Assembly: GCA_907165065.1 (NCBI GenBank)
Contig: OU015523.1
Span: forward strand, 43,885,702-43,949,701
Length of the DNA stretch: 64,000 nucleotides
Reading direction: 5' to 3'
Origin: Caprimulgus europaeus
Lineage: Eukaryota > Chordata > Aves > Caprimulgiformes > Caprimulgidae
Position numbers and translations under genes: made by a program. The notes beneath the pieces were generated by a model. That model worked only from the letters and a program-made list of their open reading frames with translations, ran no database searches and was not told where the DNA came from. Positions within the stretch are counted from its first letter, which is position 1. The number at the start of each line of letters is the position of its first letter. Positions 11,001 to 23,300 of the stretch are shown here, piece after piece.

Positions 11001-12639
11001 ATTCTGTAGGGAAGTGAAATATTCCCTGACATATTTTGTTTTTCTGAAAGCTGACTGTTGCTATAGCAGTATCTGGTGTCTCAGATTTAACTACAATGGA
11101 GGCTAAAGGAGAACAAGATATTTTAGAGCATAAATCATCCCTGTAAAATCACTGAACATGCTGTTTAATAAACAAAAGAGTCTGGAATTATATTTAATTG
11201 GAAAGCTCCCTGTTACTGAAAATGCTCTTTCTTTAGTGGACTCTACTAGCTCATGTTTTCTATTTGCATCTCTCTTCCAGGGGCAAAGTATGTATATTTT
11301 CTTTAACTGTATTCTTACATTTGAGTAACTTGGCAGATGAGGCTGGTCTTGGAGTACACAAGGAAGCCACTGGCCTGGGTTTGTCCTGCCTAGATCATTT
11401 CTTCTGGATGCTCTGGGACAGCTGCCCTGCGAGGGAGGGCTAGTGGAAGGGAAAGAAATGTGTTAGTCTGAAGGTGGCACTCAGTTCCCACCTGGTGGCT
11501 GGGCACTCCAGCTCAGACAGCAGCTCTCATTGTCCCACAATCCTGGTAGAATGTCCTCTGATATCAGTGCAGTGCTGGGGGGGAGAGAGGGTTAGGCCAG
11601 TATGTGTGAGTTACTTGTTTTACTCTCTGCACAGGCATGTGACCAGGTGAAAAGAAACCCATTTGCAGAAAAAACATTATTTCTTTTGTGACTTGATATA
11701 GCATTGCAAATATTTGCCTTAATCTGGTATCTCAGCCTACAGCTGCCCCTGGCCTGATGGGAGCCTCCTGACTCCGCTTCCCAATCTGATGGCTAAGTCA
11801 CACTGGCACTGGATTGAAATATTCACATTTGAAAACATCTGCATACAGGCCCATATAAACTACATAATGGAGCACTGGACATCCTCAGGGTAGCAGCACC
11901 CCAGCCAGCTTCAGGACCAAAGGCAGCATTGTGTCAGTGTGGACTCTGCTTACGTTAATTAGCTCTGCTAAGAAGTAGGGCTAATTTAGCTCAGGGGCAG
12001 TGTTGCAAGCTACAGAGCTTTATGGAGCATGTGATTAGAACTGCTGGTAGTCTAACTTAAGAGAAGACCACCATCAAAAAAAACCAACTACTTCCCACAT
12101 TTGTATAGCACAGGAAATAACTGAAACTGATATAAAGTTGCCGCAGTGTCATAAGGATGACATTGTGAGGTAACCTTTACTTTAATGACAACAACTGTAA
12201 ATATTTATCTAGACAGAAAAGACAAAGTCATTAACATCTTGACTGTTTGGGAAATAAAAGTTATCTTCTTTTCTCTTTAAAAATATACCTCAAATACGAC
12301 CTTTATTTCAACTGGTAGCTGAATATGTCTTTTATATCATCTAATGGGTGCCTATTTTACATATTTAAAACACAAAATAAGTTATGGATAGCCTGTCAGC
12401 AATATAGAGTCACTAACCAATAGAGGAATATATTTCACATAATTCTCATAAGGAAATGGCTACATGTATTTGAACAGAGCAAAATACATTTGAGTAGAGA
12501 AGTTTAACGATCCAGTAGAAATAAACAACTTTTGCAAAGTATTCTACTCCTTTTGCTAAGATCCATCAACTACTGAACTCTGCATTGCATGGAAAATCCC
12601 TCTCTCACTTGAACATTGTTCTACTGTCACTTTGTGTGT
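5023..12639. other. Long unique AT-rich stretch
   Basis: These 7.6 kb show no convincing gene. Open frames are at most about 120 codons, overlap one another on both strands, and show no motif, signal peptide or exon-like codon pattern that I can support. A short (AT)n run lies at 9987-10001. It reads as intergenic or deep intronic DNA. Confidence 0.5.
9987..10001. repeat. (AT)n simple repeat
   Basis: This is a run of about 15 alternating A and T bases. Confidence 0.8.
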
Positions 12640-12765
12640 GTTAGACCTGTAGAGAAACCAAGCCTAAAAGGGACTGCTGTGGTCCATCCTCCTTTCTCTG
12701 GACAGGGTCAGCTATTCTTACACTATTTCTAAGGGACCACTTAGAACATATTTGTTATAATGGAA
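12640..12765 (-). mobile_element. Possible ancient CR1/L3-like remnant
   Basis: 'cctaaaagggactgctgtgg' followed by 'tccatcctcctttctctggacaggg' resembles the reverse complement of the 3' end of old CR1 families shared by reptiles and birds ('agaagggaccactgtgatcatctagtctgacctcc'). The match is loose and the tail is gone, so this call rests on one block only. Confidence 0.35.
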
Positions 12766-13589
12766 ATTTTGATATGCAATCTTTGGGCTTCCTATGTACT
12801 TCTTATTTCCGGTCCCATTCTTAGTTTACCAAATCATTTTTTTCCACAAATTCATACTATTCTGCATGGTTTTTACATAAATAGAGTTAAAGTCTAACTG
12901 TTGCCAGGGAAGTAAGTAATGACTATAGTTAAAATAGCCTGAAGTGCTTATTAGTTCAGCTCAGGTACTAGAGTGGGCAAAGCCTTGTTCAGGAGAATTT
13001 TACTTGCCTGAATTCCAAGCTGGATTGCTTAAATGCAGCTGTTCCCATGTCATGCCAGAAACAGTGTCTGTCCTTGTGAAATCTCTTATTAAATTGTGTA
13101 GATCTGGATCAATAATGCTAATTAGAGCTCATACTGTTAAAAGAAGAAGACACTGTTTGAATGAAACCCACCATTTTGATTAATGTGCTCATGTACATTC
13201 ACAAAAACTGGAAAAATTTGTGAGTTCCTTGAAAACATCTGTGGTTTCTAACAAACAGGAAACTTCTAATACATACCAATATTTTGAAGGTATCTGGCAA
13301 AATACTTCAAAATAATAGAAATTATTATTCTTAATATGCTGATATTTTAATGTTTTTTTCTTCTAAAACTATTCTAAGGAGTACAATCAGACATTAGCAA
13401 CAGCACAATGCAACTCAAATGACCTTCTTAAAACAGTGAAAACAATTACTAACAAAGGAAAGTGACTTACAAAAAGCTCTCAGTCTCAAGGTGGGTGTGC
13501 TGGACTCTGGGGCAGCCATATTGTTGTGCAGGGGAAACAGGAACAAGTTCACAAGGAATGGTTTCTGAAGAGAGTTCAAATCTGATGAC
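12766..13589. other. Unique sequence
   Basis: This is AT-rich. The 79-codon open frame at 12944-13183 has no recognisable feature. Confidence 0.5.
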
Positions 13590-14085
13590 GATAGGGTGAT
13601 GCTCAGGCATTGCGCCCTGGCCTCCGTTTGTCCCCTGGCTGTGCCTCGGAGTTGTTGTCATGTGTCCCAGCGGTGCCACCCTGAGGACACAGGGCCGGAG
13701 CGGAGCCGCAGCAGTGTGGAGATGGAGCCCCAGATGGGTTGGTGTGGAAGAAGCCCTTGCTGCCCTGCTCTCCAAGGGGCACGGTGTGGAGTTTGAGGTA
13801 TCTCAGCAATGGAAAGGCTCCTCCTGCCTTGTCCCCAGGAGGAGCTGCTGAGCGAGGCAGGGCCTGGGCTGGCGGCAGGGCGGGATGGGCTGGCAGCCAT
13901 GTTAGGTGGCGACTACCTGTACTTGTGCCTCGTTGTTGGCTGGGAAACTGCCTTCACCCTCTGCAGTGCCCTCCAGATACTCAGGAGTGACGCTTTTTAC
14001 TGTTCCACCAAGCAGAGGGTCATCCCTTTTCTCCATGAGACGATATTAAAATGAGCCCTAAATAAAGGAGCTGTTGCTGTTGGCT
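13590..14085 (+). other. GC-richer patch ending in a polyA-like signal
   Basis: This segment is clearly richer in GC and CpG than its surroundings (for example 'ggccggagcggagccgcagc' near 13692). Its end carries AATAAA at 14061-14066, followed by a GT-rich stretch 'ctgttgctgttgg'. That arrangement resembles a terminal exon with a cleavage site, but no open frame stands out: several overlap on both strands. It could be a non-coding RNA exon, an old regulatory element or chance. Confidence 0.25.
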
Positions 14086-14663
14086 CCACCTAACCCTGGA
14101 GTTTTCTGTATGATTGCTCAAAGGGGACCTTCATTTTCTTTCGCAGCTGTAGGGGAAGCAGCAGTCTGCTGCCACATTATGTCCACTTTACTCCAAGACT
14201 CTGTCTGTTTTACACTTTAATGTGTTCCTTAGTATTCACAGGGTTTTCAGGTGTCCCCATACTGTCTGTACCTTCCTCTCCATTCCCACCACCAAGTGAA
14301 GGTGGTTTCCCGGGAGATTACTTTGCAGTTGCTGCTCTTCCCGAGACTGAACATTTGTACTCACCTAGAGGAAGGGCAGATTATTTTTTTTCTCGTCCTT
14401 CTGCATTGCCTTAATCTAGCTAACAAGAGGTAGGCGCCTGCCAGAGGCCGGGCTGCAGCGTGGACGCCGTGCTGGCTGGCTGCCATTTTGCACAAGGTGG
14501 CTGTGCTCTGTCTCTGCCCCCCACCACCTCCCTGGCAGCCATTCCCACTGGCAGGGAGGCAGGGGTGAGGCCCTTCGCTGTCCCCACCACCACGTCACTG
14601 ACTTGTGGGGTGTCTTTGTGTCCGAGTGTAAAATTAACTACCGCCTCTGTGTGCTCAGGGCTC
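14086..14663. other. Moderately GC-rich unique sequence
   Basis: Open frames overlap on both strands here (for example 14420-14839 minus and 14460-14789 plus) and neither has recognisable domains. I see no gene. Confidence 0.4.
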
Positions 14664-14723
14664 GCTTCAAAGCCCTTTGAAATTGATGGGGATTTTTCTA
14701 CCCACTTCAAAGGGCCCTGGCTC
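14664..14723. repeat. Ancient amniote repeat remnant ('GACTTCAATGG' type)
   Basis: The stretch contains GCTTCAAAGCCCTTTGAAAT, then 'tgatggggatttttctaccc', then ACTTCAAAGGGCCCTGG. It has the form of the widespread sauropsid motif in which a CCATTGAAGTCAATGGG half is followed by an inverted TTGACTTCAATGGG half and a GGATCAGG-like tail. It also contains the perfect inverted repeat TTCAAAG-CC-CTTTGAA. The family assignment is from memory of the motif and the copy is degraded. Confidence 0.4.
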
Positions 14724-15999
14724 GTGAGTGTACAGCACAGGGTGCACCAGTTAATTTTTAAACTCCCATTACCTGAAAACTTCTTGTAAAGTGTACCGGA
14801 GCGTAGGGCTGGGGATAAGCTTGCTGAAACACTTGACAAGGCACACCTGAATAAGTGGGATTAAGGATTTCTTTCTTTACTATTTATCCTTTTATGCCAC
14901 ACATATATCTTTTAATCATTTCTTGTAATCATTTACCTCTGTTTTCTACTGTCCTGCACATTTAGTGCTTGGTCATTCCCCTTGCGACAGCCCACCCAGT
15001 GATGCAGGACCCAGCAAGGACTTGCCTGAGTTAACCTAACATTTCTGAGCAGCCCCGAGGTTTAGGAACACCTGCTATGTTTTGAGTCCAGGTCATACCA
15101 CCACTTAGGCGGCTCTGCAGAAGGCACACTGTCTTGGCAGGGAGGTGGGCAGCCATCCTTCCCTGCCTCCTCTGGGGCTTGGCCCCCAAGCCATCTCCTC
15201 CACCACTGCTTGGAATGGTCACTGTCACAAGATGGTTGTCAGTAGGACGAGAAGAAGCTGTTCAATGATGTATAAAGGCTGCTACTATATTTATCTCTTG
15301 TTTGTGAGGGTATAAAGATATGGTGTGAGATTAAAAAAACACAAATAAATAAGCAAAAAAACACAAAAGAAAACACATCCCCTTTACTTACTTTCCCAGG
15401 AGAACTTCATGTCTTTGTTTCATCCATAGTTCTCTCCATCACCTATTTTACATCCCAGCTCCAAGAGAAATAAAATAAAATTAAAAAAAAAAAAAAAGAA
15501 TTTGGAAAGTAATTTTTAAAGTAGTGAAGGTAATCAAAGAAAATGTTATTTAAAGAGCAATGAATAAATAAACATACCTCTGAAGTATGTATAGTAGTCT
15601 ACCAAAGGAATTAGTGGAAATCAAATTGCTTGAATAATTGAAAACTAGACTGGACAAAGTATTAATAATATATGGCAGAAAAGAAGCCTGCCTTGGCAGG
15701 AGATGGAGTGAATGACTTCATAGATCTTTTCCCTGTCTAGCCTGTATTATTTTATATTTTATTACTGTAGCTGTCTCAATGTTAACAATGCTTAGTTTAT
15801 TTTCTTACAACTACTTGCCACAGGACAGTGCATGTCCATGTCATTATACCTTATTAATTATCCCCAGTTACCAGAAAAGCAGTGGAGGCACTAAGCAGTG
15901 TTTATGCATGAAATATTGTGTCTCTATTTTCAGGCTGCATATGTGAGAAGAGTGGCAAAGCCATCCGTCAACTCCATAGATCATCCTGAAAAGGCATAA
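14724..15999. other. Unique sequence with an A-rich run
   Basis: There is no gene I can support. An A-rich run (15 A) lies near 15483-15497. The GC-richer part at 15000-15240 has only overlapping short frames. Confidence 0.45.
15466..15500. repeat. A-rich simple repeat
   Basis: AAATAAAATAAAA runs into 15 consecutive A bases. I recognise no retroposed body directly upstream of it, so it is annotated only as low-complexity sequence. Confidence 0.75.
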
Positions 16000-16550
16000 C
16001 AGAGTCACAGAATCACAGAATGTCAGGGATTGAAACGGACCTCGAGAGATCCATCCAGTCCGATCCCCCTGCCAGAGCAGGAACACCTAGATGAGTTCAC
16101 ACAGGAAGGCATCCAGGCGGGTCTTGAATGTCTCCAGAGAAGGAGACTCCACAACCTCCCTGGGCAGCCTGTTCCAGTGCTCTGTTACTCTCACAGTGAA
16201 GAAGTTTCTTCTCAAATTTAAGCGGAACCTCCTGTGTTCCAGCTTACACCCATTGCCCCTTGTCCTACCATTGGACATCACTGTGAAGAGCCTGGCTCCG
16301 TCCTCCTGACATTCACCCTTCATATATTTATAAACATTAATGAGGTCACCCCTCAGTCTCCTCCAAGCTAAAGAGGCCCAGCTCCCTCAGCCTTTCCTCA
16401 TAAGGGAGATGCTCCACTCCCTTAATCATCTTGGTGGCTCTGCGCTGGACTCTCTCAAGCAGTTCCCTGTCCTTCTTGAACTGTGGGGCCCAGAAGTGGA
16501 CACAATATTCCAGATGTGGCCTCACCAAGGCAGAGTAGAGGGGGAATATA
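16000..16550 (-). mobile_element. CR1 LINE, well-preserved 3' end
   Basis: On the plus strand it opens with CAGAGTCACAGAATCACAGA, the reverse-complemented CR1 tail, and continues uninterrupted for about 550 bp. It passes through 'ggagactccacaacctccctgggcagcc', 'tttataaacattaatgaggtcacc' and 'caatattccagatgtggcctcacc', ending at 'agtagaggggga'. Read on the minus strand, 16346-16567 still translates in the last ORF2 segment ([20 protein letters not shown] and [11 protein letters not shown] are visible). The element is truncated at its 5' end and has no reverse transcriptase core or endonuclease. It shares diagnostic bases with the copies at 49890 and 62291, so the three probably belong to one subfamily. 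Confidence 0.95.
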
Positions 16551-19500
16551 TGCATAATATATGTCATGCATCACTATCATGCTTTTTACATCATCATAAG
16601 TTACAGCAAAACTCCTTGTGGAGTGTTTTCAAAATCATTGAAGTTGGTTTTGTACCACTAAATCTTAAGCTCACTTTGCTTTAATTACCACAGTGTAATG
16701 TTGCAGAGCTCTGTGAGAGACGGGAAAATACAGTCTGCATTGCTTCTGAAGTGGACCTGAGATATAATACTATATTCACTTTAGAAGTGTTTATAAATGC
16801 CATTAAAAGCCACCAGGACTTGCTGTTCTATCTTATTTGGCCATAAGGGGACTTCACACCTCCTTACGTGAAACACATTGAGAAGCATGTGGGCAGAGAT
16901 ACTCCATTGCAGGTTTAGGAAGTGTTTATTGGATATTGGGTAAGTTAGAAGGTGAATTACTGGGCAAGACTGGACATAAAACAAGAAATACACAACTATG
17001 ATTACACTGATCATGAAAGCATTGTTAAGAGGACAAACACTGATTAGACAGACACAAATGACTTAAATGCAGAAGATCTCTCTTTGGTTCAAGGGGTGGA
17101 ATACATGAACTCTAAAAGCCTCATAGGAGAGAAGAGAAAAAAGACTCAGTTTAGAAAGGTGAAGACAGGAGACATATGATAAAAGTGTCAATATATAAAA
17201 GAAAAAATATATACTGTCTTCTACACATTTCTTCTATGTAAGAGCAGGAGACTTGCAGAAAGGGAAGCATGTTAGACATGTGGAGAATCTTTCAATAGTA
17301 AGAATACTGAAGAACTGGAATATTTTGCTTGGGTAGTATGAAATACTTCAATGGATGTCAGGCAAATATCCATTTAGAATTATTTAGGTGCATTTGATAT
17401 TACTTCAGGCCAATATACACCAGATGATTTTTTAATGTTCTTTTCAGCCCTATTATTTATGAATTTGTGAATCAAAGGAGAAGGTATGTGTGGAGAGAAA
17501 AATCCTGAGAGAATACTTACAAAAGCACTTGGCAGACTGGCATGGAGAAGACATGCATGCAACTATTCATAATATTGTCTAATTTGTACATTTGTCATGC
17601 TACCTAAAAATGACAGATATTGTCCCTTTGGAACCATTACAAAATTTTCCAGTTGCCATGTTGACATTGTAATCTGGGGCACCTATAAGATGGGAGTGCC
17701 AGAAAGATACATTTACAAAGATACTGAGAAGTCTGTGGTAGTCTTAGCCTGAGGATCCAAATGCTCTTGGAGTGTGTAATTTAATTTCCATGAAGGGATA
17801 ACAGACAGGGCTGTGTTTAGCAGAGGAATGAAGATGCCAGCAAAGAAGAGGTGTTGTTACTTTGCCAGTACTTGTCTGTTGAAAATACTTTCCCAATATT
17901 TCACAACCTCTCCTCTTTGCAACACTAGCAAAAAAATTTGTCAGTGTTTTTTGACCATGTTAATGTATATCAGCCTGTAGCAGTGGACACATTCTGCATA
18001 CAGACATTCTAAACCATTACATTTTAATATCTGTGTTATCACAGAGAAAGGTTCTTTTAGCCTCTCAGTTATTTCTGCACCATAAACCTTGAATATAGCT
18101 TTAGGCTATCTGAGTTTCACATCTGAAAATGCCTGAAATATTATGAGAAGAATCAGTACCAGATATATCATGGGTCTCTATCACATTCATGCATATTTCC
18201 AGAAGATCCAAATGGAAATGTTAATACTGCCTATGATGAAGAAGCAAAATACTAGCTATATCTTCAGGTGATAAATCTGATTTTGCCATGACTAAAAGCT
18301 GTTTGGAGTTTCTTTTTAAATTTTATATTTCATTTTTATAACAATCGACATAAGGTGCTACCTGTTTTGGTAAGAACATGGGCTTTTGTGGTTTGTTTTT
18401 TATTCTTTCCTTATGTACTGAAAAATTTGCTCTTTAATTTTTCCCCTTACATGGGATTTATTCCTTCCCTTCTTTATTGCTCTCCTTTTAATTCTCTGTG
18501 TTCTCTAACTGGAAAGCATACCATAAATAACTAAACACAAACTATTCTGTCATCAGATCTGCCGCCTTTACCAATACCAGCAAGCATAATTTCCACAGTG
18601 ATGAATTCCATAAAATGAAGCAGAAAACACCCCCCAGAATGCCAAAAGTCTCCACTGTGCCAAAAATCTCTAGGTCATTGATCCCAGCAGCCCTGCTAGC
18701 ATTTTTTCAACAGCTGCTTTTACTAGCCAAGGGTGAGATATTTGGAGAGGTCTTTGGGCAAAATAAAACAGTTGGTGGCACAAACAGCTTGGAACAGTTG
18801 TCACTCTTATTTTCCAGATCTCTTATTTTTTCCTTACACCCACTAAAGTCATTGCAATACTAATCTCTCCTTAAGGCTGCACTCTGCAAAATAATTTGGC
18901 TGTTCATATTCCAGTCCCACTTGAAAATCTATTTATAGCAGCAAGTTTAACTGGGATTTTCTGGAATTACATGTTCACATCCGCCCTTTTTTCTCCTGCA
19001 AGAAATTAAACTGTACCAAAGTTATTGAGATGTGTGAAGTAGATCTCCAGAGATCATCAGAGTGCTTCTCTGACGTTGCAGAGGAGAGTAGGTGATGGAA
19101 GAGATGTAACTCATCAGAAGCAGCTGACCTTTCTTCACTCTACATGGCCAAGCAGAAGTTGCCCATGGCTCCTGGGAAAGGCAAGGACCCAGCGTGGATG
19201 GATGCTGGGCTCAGTGTGCCACTGGGGCATGGATGGAAGACCCAGGATAACACCCACAGCTTCTGATGGTTTTCTCCTTTACACTGTAACAAGCCTCTGA
19301 TCTCCTCTTTTGGATCTAAAGTAAAAGGAGGGGCTTAACACTAAAAATCATCTGTGCTATACTTTTTCATTTACAAATTTGAATGCGTCACTTAGGGCGC
19401 TCTGGTTTTGGTGAGTGTAAGGAACACCTAAACACAGCCTTTTTTAAAAAAACAACCAAACAAAAAAACCCCTCAAACCAAGCCATACCTCAAAACAAAA

Positions 19501-20367
19501 TGAATCAAATCAGAAGAGGGCTAAGGCAGAAGTTGGATCATTCTTAAAGTTGGCAGGTACATGCTACTGACTGAAAAGGGTGTGCATCACTTGGCTTCAG
19601 GGTGAGAAAAACCCTCAGCAACATTTAAGTAACATTTAAAGTACAAATTATAAAAGACTGAAAAATCATTTCCAGGCTTGCTGCAGGGCATGTGCTAAGA
19701 TTTCCAGCAGAAGCTAATGGAACCACACCCCGTGTTATCATACATGGTGTGATCTGCAAGAAACTTGGAGAGATGCTATTGCAATTATCAGCCTTTTGCT
19801 GGAGCAATTAGATTGACTGAGACAGTAATTGTTAACAAAGCAAACAAAACTCAAGAAAGAGAACAGTCCACAGCCCTCTCTGTAATTTGAAGGGAGAAGA
19901 GGTGAGAGCTGGAGAGATGAAATGAGAATGGAGGCTAGACACAGAAAGGAAGACTTAAAAAATACCTTAAGATTCAGGGCTGGGAATGTAAATTAAAAAC
20001 TCTGCCTGACAATGTAAATTTTGAACTCAAGACGCATACTTATTTTATAATTCTACTCAATTCTACTGCAGTTAACCTTTCCATACTTGAGAGACAAGAA
20101 GTACCTGTCTCCAGCTGTGCACTGTCGGCTGGCCCAGGAATATTTCCCAGTTGGTAGTTCTGAAGGTGTGCCAGATCCACATGAAAACGCCATTTTGGTG
20201 TGAGCTGAGGGACTACACCTAGCCTTCTCTCTCGAGGGACCTTGATGTCCATATAGAGAAACCCCAGTACGTGTATCAGAGGAGATCAATTGCACTGTCT
20301 ATTCTCCAGTATGGATAATTTGAGGGATTCAAGTGTATTGCTGTGGTTAAGGATCACATGATCCCTC
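16551..20367. other. Unique AT-rich intergenic sequence
   Basis: Only short frames without support occur here. There is no recognisable repeat, RNA or promoter. Confidence 0.5.
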
Positions 20368-20386
20368 TTTTTTTTTTTTTTTTTTT
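20368..20386. repeat. Poly-T run
   Basis: This is nineteen consecutive T bases. On the minus strand it could be the tail of a retroposed sequence, but I recognise no body next to it. Confidence 0.8.
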
Positions 20387-23300
20387 CTAATATTTCTCTC
20401 TGGCTCCACAGGTATCAGCCACCTTCTTAAACAAGTTGAGCTTGTACTAAACCTTGAAGCTACTTGCTTTTTCAGGGTGGAAGAAAGGCTGGTGTGGCCA
20501 AGAGCATCCATCTTTCCCCCAGTTATCTCTATTGGTCTCATGAAAAAATGACTTCTCCCTCCAAAACCTACCTCAAAACATTTGTGTTTTCATCAGCACG
20601 TCAAGGGTACATTTTATTTGAAGTTTCAGCTGTCTCAACACAAAGTGTTGCCACATACCAGACACACAGAAATGCAAAAATGTGCAATAAGACAATGAGA
20701 TGAAACACAAAAAATTCAGTGATTTTATTTGTAAAGATTGGAGTCCCAGAGCTTTGAAATACTGTAACCCTATCTTCCCTTCCAGTTAAGCTAAGATTTT
20801 AGTTTTGGTTCAACTGTGCTTTCTTTAATATGGATACATGACACCTACTTCTCGTATCTTCTGCCTTGCATGAACACTGGCCATACTCTTGGACTTCTGT
20901 GCAGGAAGAATTTATGCATTAGTTTAACTTCATCCTCTTCAGTTACATTTCACTCCTAGTCTTTTTACTGTGTGAGAAATGCTGTATAGTACCATTTCCT
21001 AGAAAGATATAACATACACAGCTAATATTCCTTTAAAAACTTTTAAATTATTTTCTTTAAATTTACACATCTCTTGTAATTAGAAGTGTGTGTGAAAGGG
21101 ACATGCCAGAGCGAAAATGATCTTAATATAATTATGGATGGTCAAGTATTTCTCCAAGTGTTATATAGTAATTATCCTTTCCAGGAATATAGGATGGATC
21201 TGTCTTCACTTTACATCATTACCACAATCCTACAGCTTCCAAAAAATGATAAATGAATATTGAAAATATGAATTATTTTCTAGCTTTTAATTTACTAGGT
21301 ATGAAATATTTCCTAGTTTCTTTAATCACAATTAATTTTGGTACATAGGTCCATTTATTTCTTGTTAACTAGAAGGCACCAGCCCTGACACTTGATCAGA
21401 TACAAGATATTAATTCAGATAAAATGCTTTACTTGTGTTTTAATTAATTAATTGCATGAATCACACAGATTGTTCCAGATAAACTAATGCTAATAATTGT
21501 TGATCCAACATTGTTCTAAGTAGTACAGCACTGAATGCCTTAGTAGTTTAGTCTAACGTCTCTGAGGCCATTTTAGGCTTGATTTTGTGGATGGTGCTAT
21601 GTTCATCCACAAACTGCAAAAACAATTGCCTGCTCTGCAGCAAGAAACCATGATTTTTCTCAAATGTAGAGCATGAGTTTTTAAAATGCAGAAAGAACCT
21701 GTTCCAGGCATGGTATGTAGTTTGACTAAAGAGACACAGGAGGAAGACAACCACATTTCACAGTGATATTTCAAAATGCAAGTGGTTTTTGTGAGGGCAT
21801 GTGCTCATTGAAATAAAACCAAAACCTTTAAAAAATTTTTAAGAAATTGCAACTACATCAAAATATCTCTTTTGAAATGAAGACCAGAGAGATTTCTGCA
21901 GAGATGGCTGCTGGAGTCCTACCTGAAAACCAATGCGCTGCTTGCTTTGTAGCAGACTTCCTATGATGAATTTGAGAATTATGTCAAAACCAGGTATATG
22001 GCTCTGAAACATTTCAGTTTTAGCAAAACAAAATGTTAAAACAAAATTTCATCAAAAATATTCTGACCAGGCCCATTTTCCATATGCTACAGCCCTTGGA
22101 AGAAACAAGCAGCTGCCTGAACCATTATATTTGGTCTATATGATGGACCACCTACAGCAACACTTCTAGGTTAGTAGTCAGAGGTCCAGCTTGAGTCTCC
22201 TTTTATGCTGTTTTATGCCTATCAGCTTACATTATTGAATTTTAAAGGAAAAAAAAAAGTATTTTATTTTTAAAATTTGTCTGAAAACTCTTCCTCTTCA
22301 ATGTTTAGAACAAGCACAGTGCCACAACTTACAGCAGGGCCATCTATTTGCATTAAGAAACTTTTGGAAATTTCATACTATCCACAGAAGCTTGTTATAT
22401 AGAGGCATGTAAGACTTCTGAAAATCTACTGAAAATACTTGAGGTAGGAAGATTTATAGTTGTTGCTCATGGTTGTGCAAACTTGAGCATTTTCTTTCTT
22501 TATGCATTTTATGAGTTGAATATTCAATCACATAATCACTTCCCTGTGTGTATTGGGAAGGAGAGAAGGAAGATACTTTCAAGTATGCTGGAACATTAAA
22601 ATAATAACACTGAGGACTGCATATTAAACAGGCACATAGACCCCATAATTAGTAAGCTTTCTACCCAAAACAAAAATAGCTCAAATATTTGAGCCCTTGG
22701 AAGTGCACCATTATAGCCTCAAGGCAGTTCAGCTTGCGTAAGTAAAGCAAGGACTGAGTTGTGTGGACCTTCCCATTGGGGTCTTCCAGGTTCTGGAAAT
22801 GGTTTGCAGTCATTCTGGTTTCTAATAAGAGCCAGCACAGTTCAAGTTAGACAGTGGTGCTCACCATATTTCAGCTATGAATAAGGATGTTATTCAACCT
22901 TCTAAAATTATAAGAAACTTATTTGAACGCTTTGATTTCTTCCTCTACCTGAAGTATGCAAAGATGTGTTCCAGGAAATGCCCTTGGATAGAGGATTTGA
23001 CATTCAATTCATTCATAGATTGTTAGCTAAATAATTGTGTAACCTATAAAGCATTCCATAGCTCAGTTCTGCTGCTTTTATCAAGTATTTCAGGTATGGC
23101 ATATCTATTTTGAATTATGGTCCAGAAATTTTCAGTGAATACACAGTAAAAAACTTTCACAAGTTTCTCCCTCTTTAGCAAATATTTGCTAATGGATTTC
23201 ACAATAACAGTTTGTATTTTCAGGATAAAAACACATGCAAACTAAACATGCTATATTCTGTGTGGGAATACCAACAGTTATCCATCTTCATTAAGGATGA

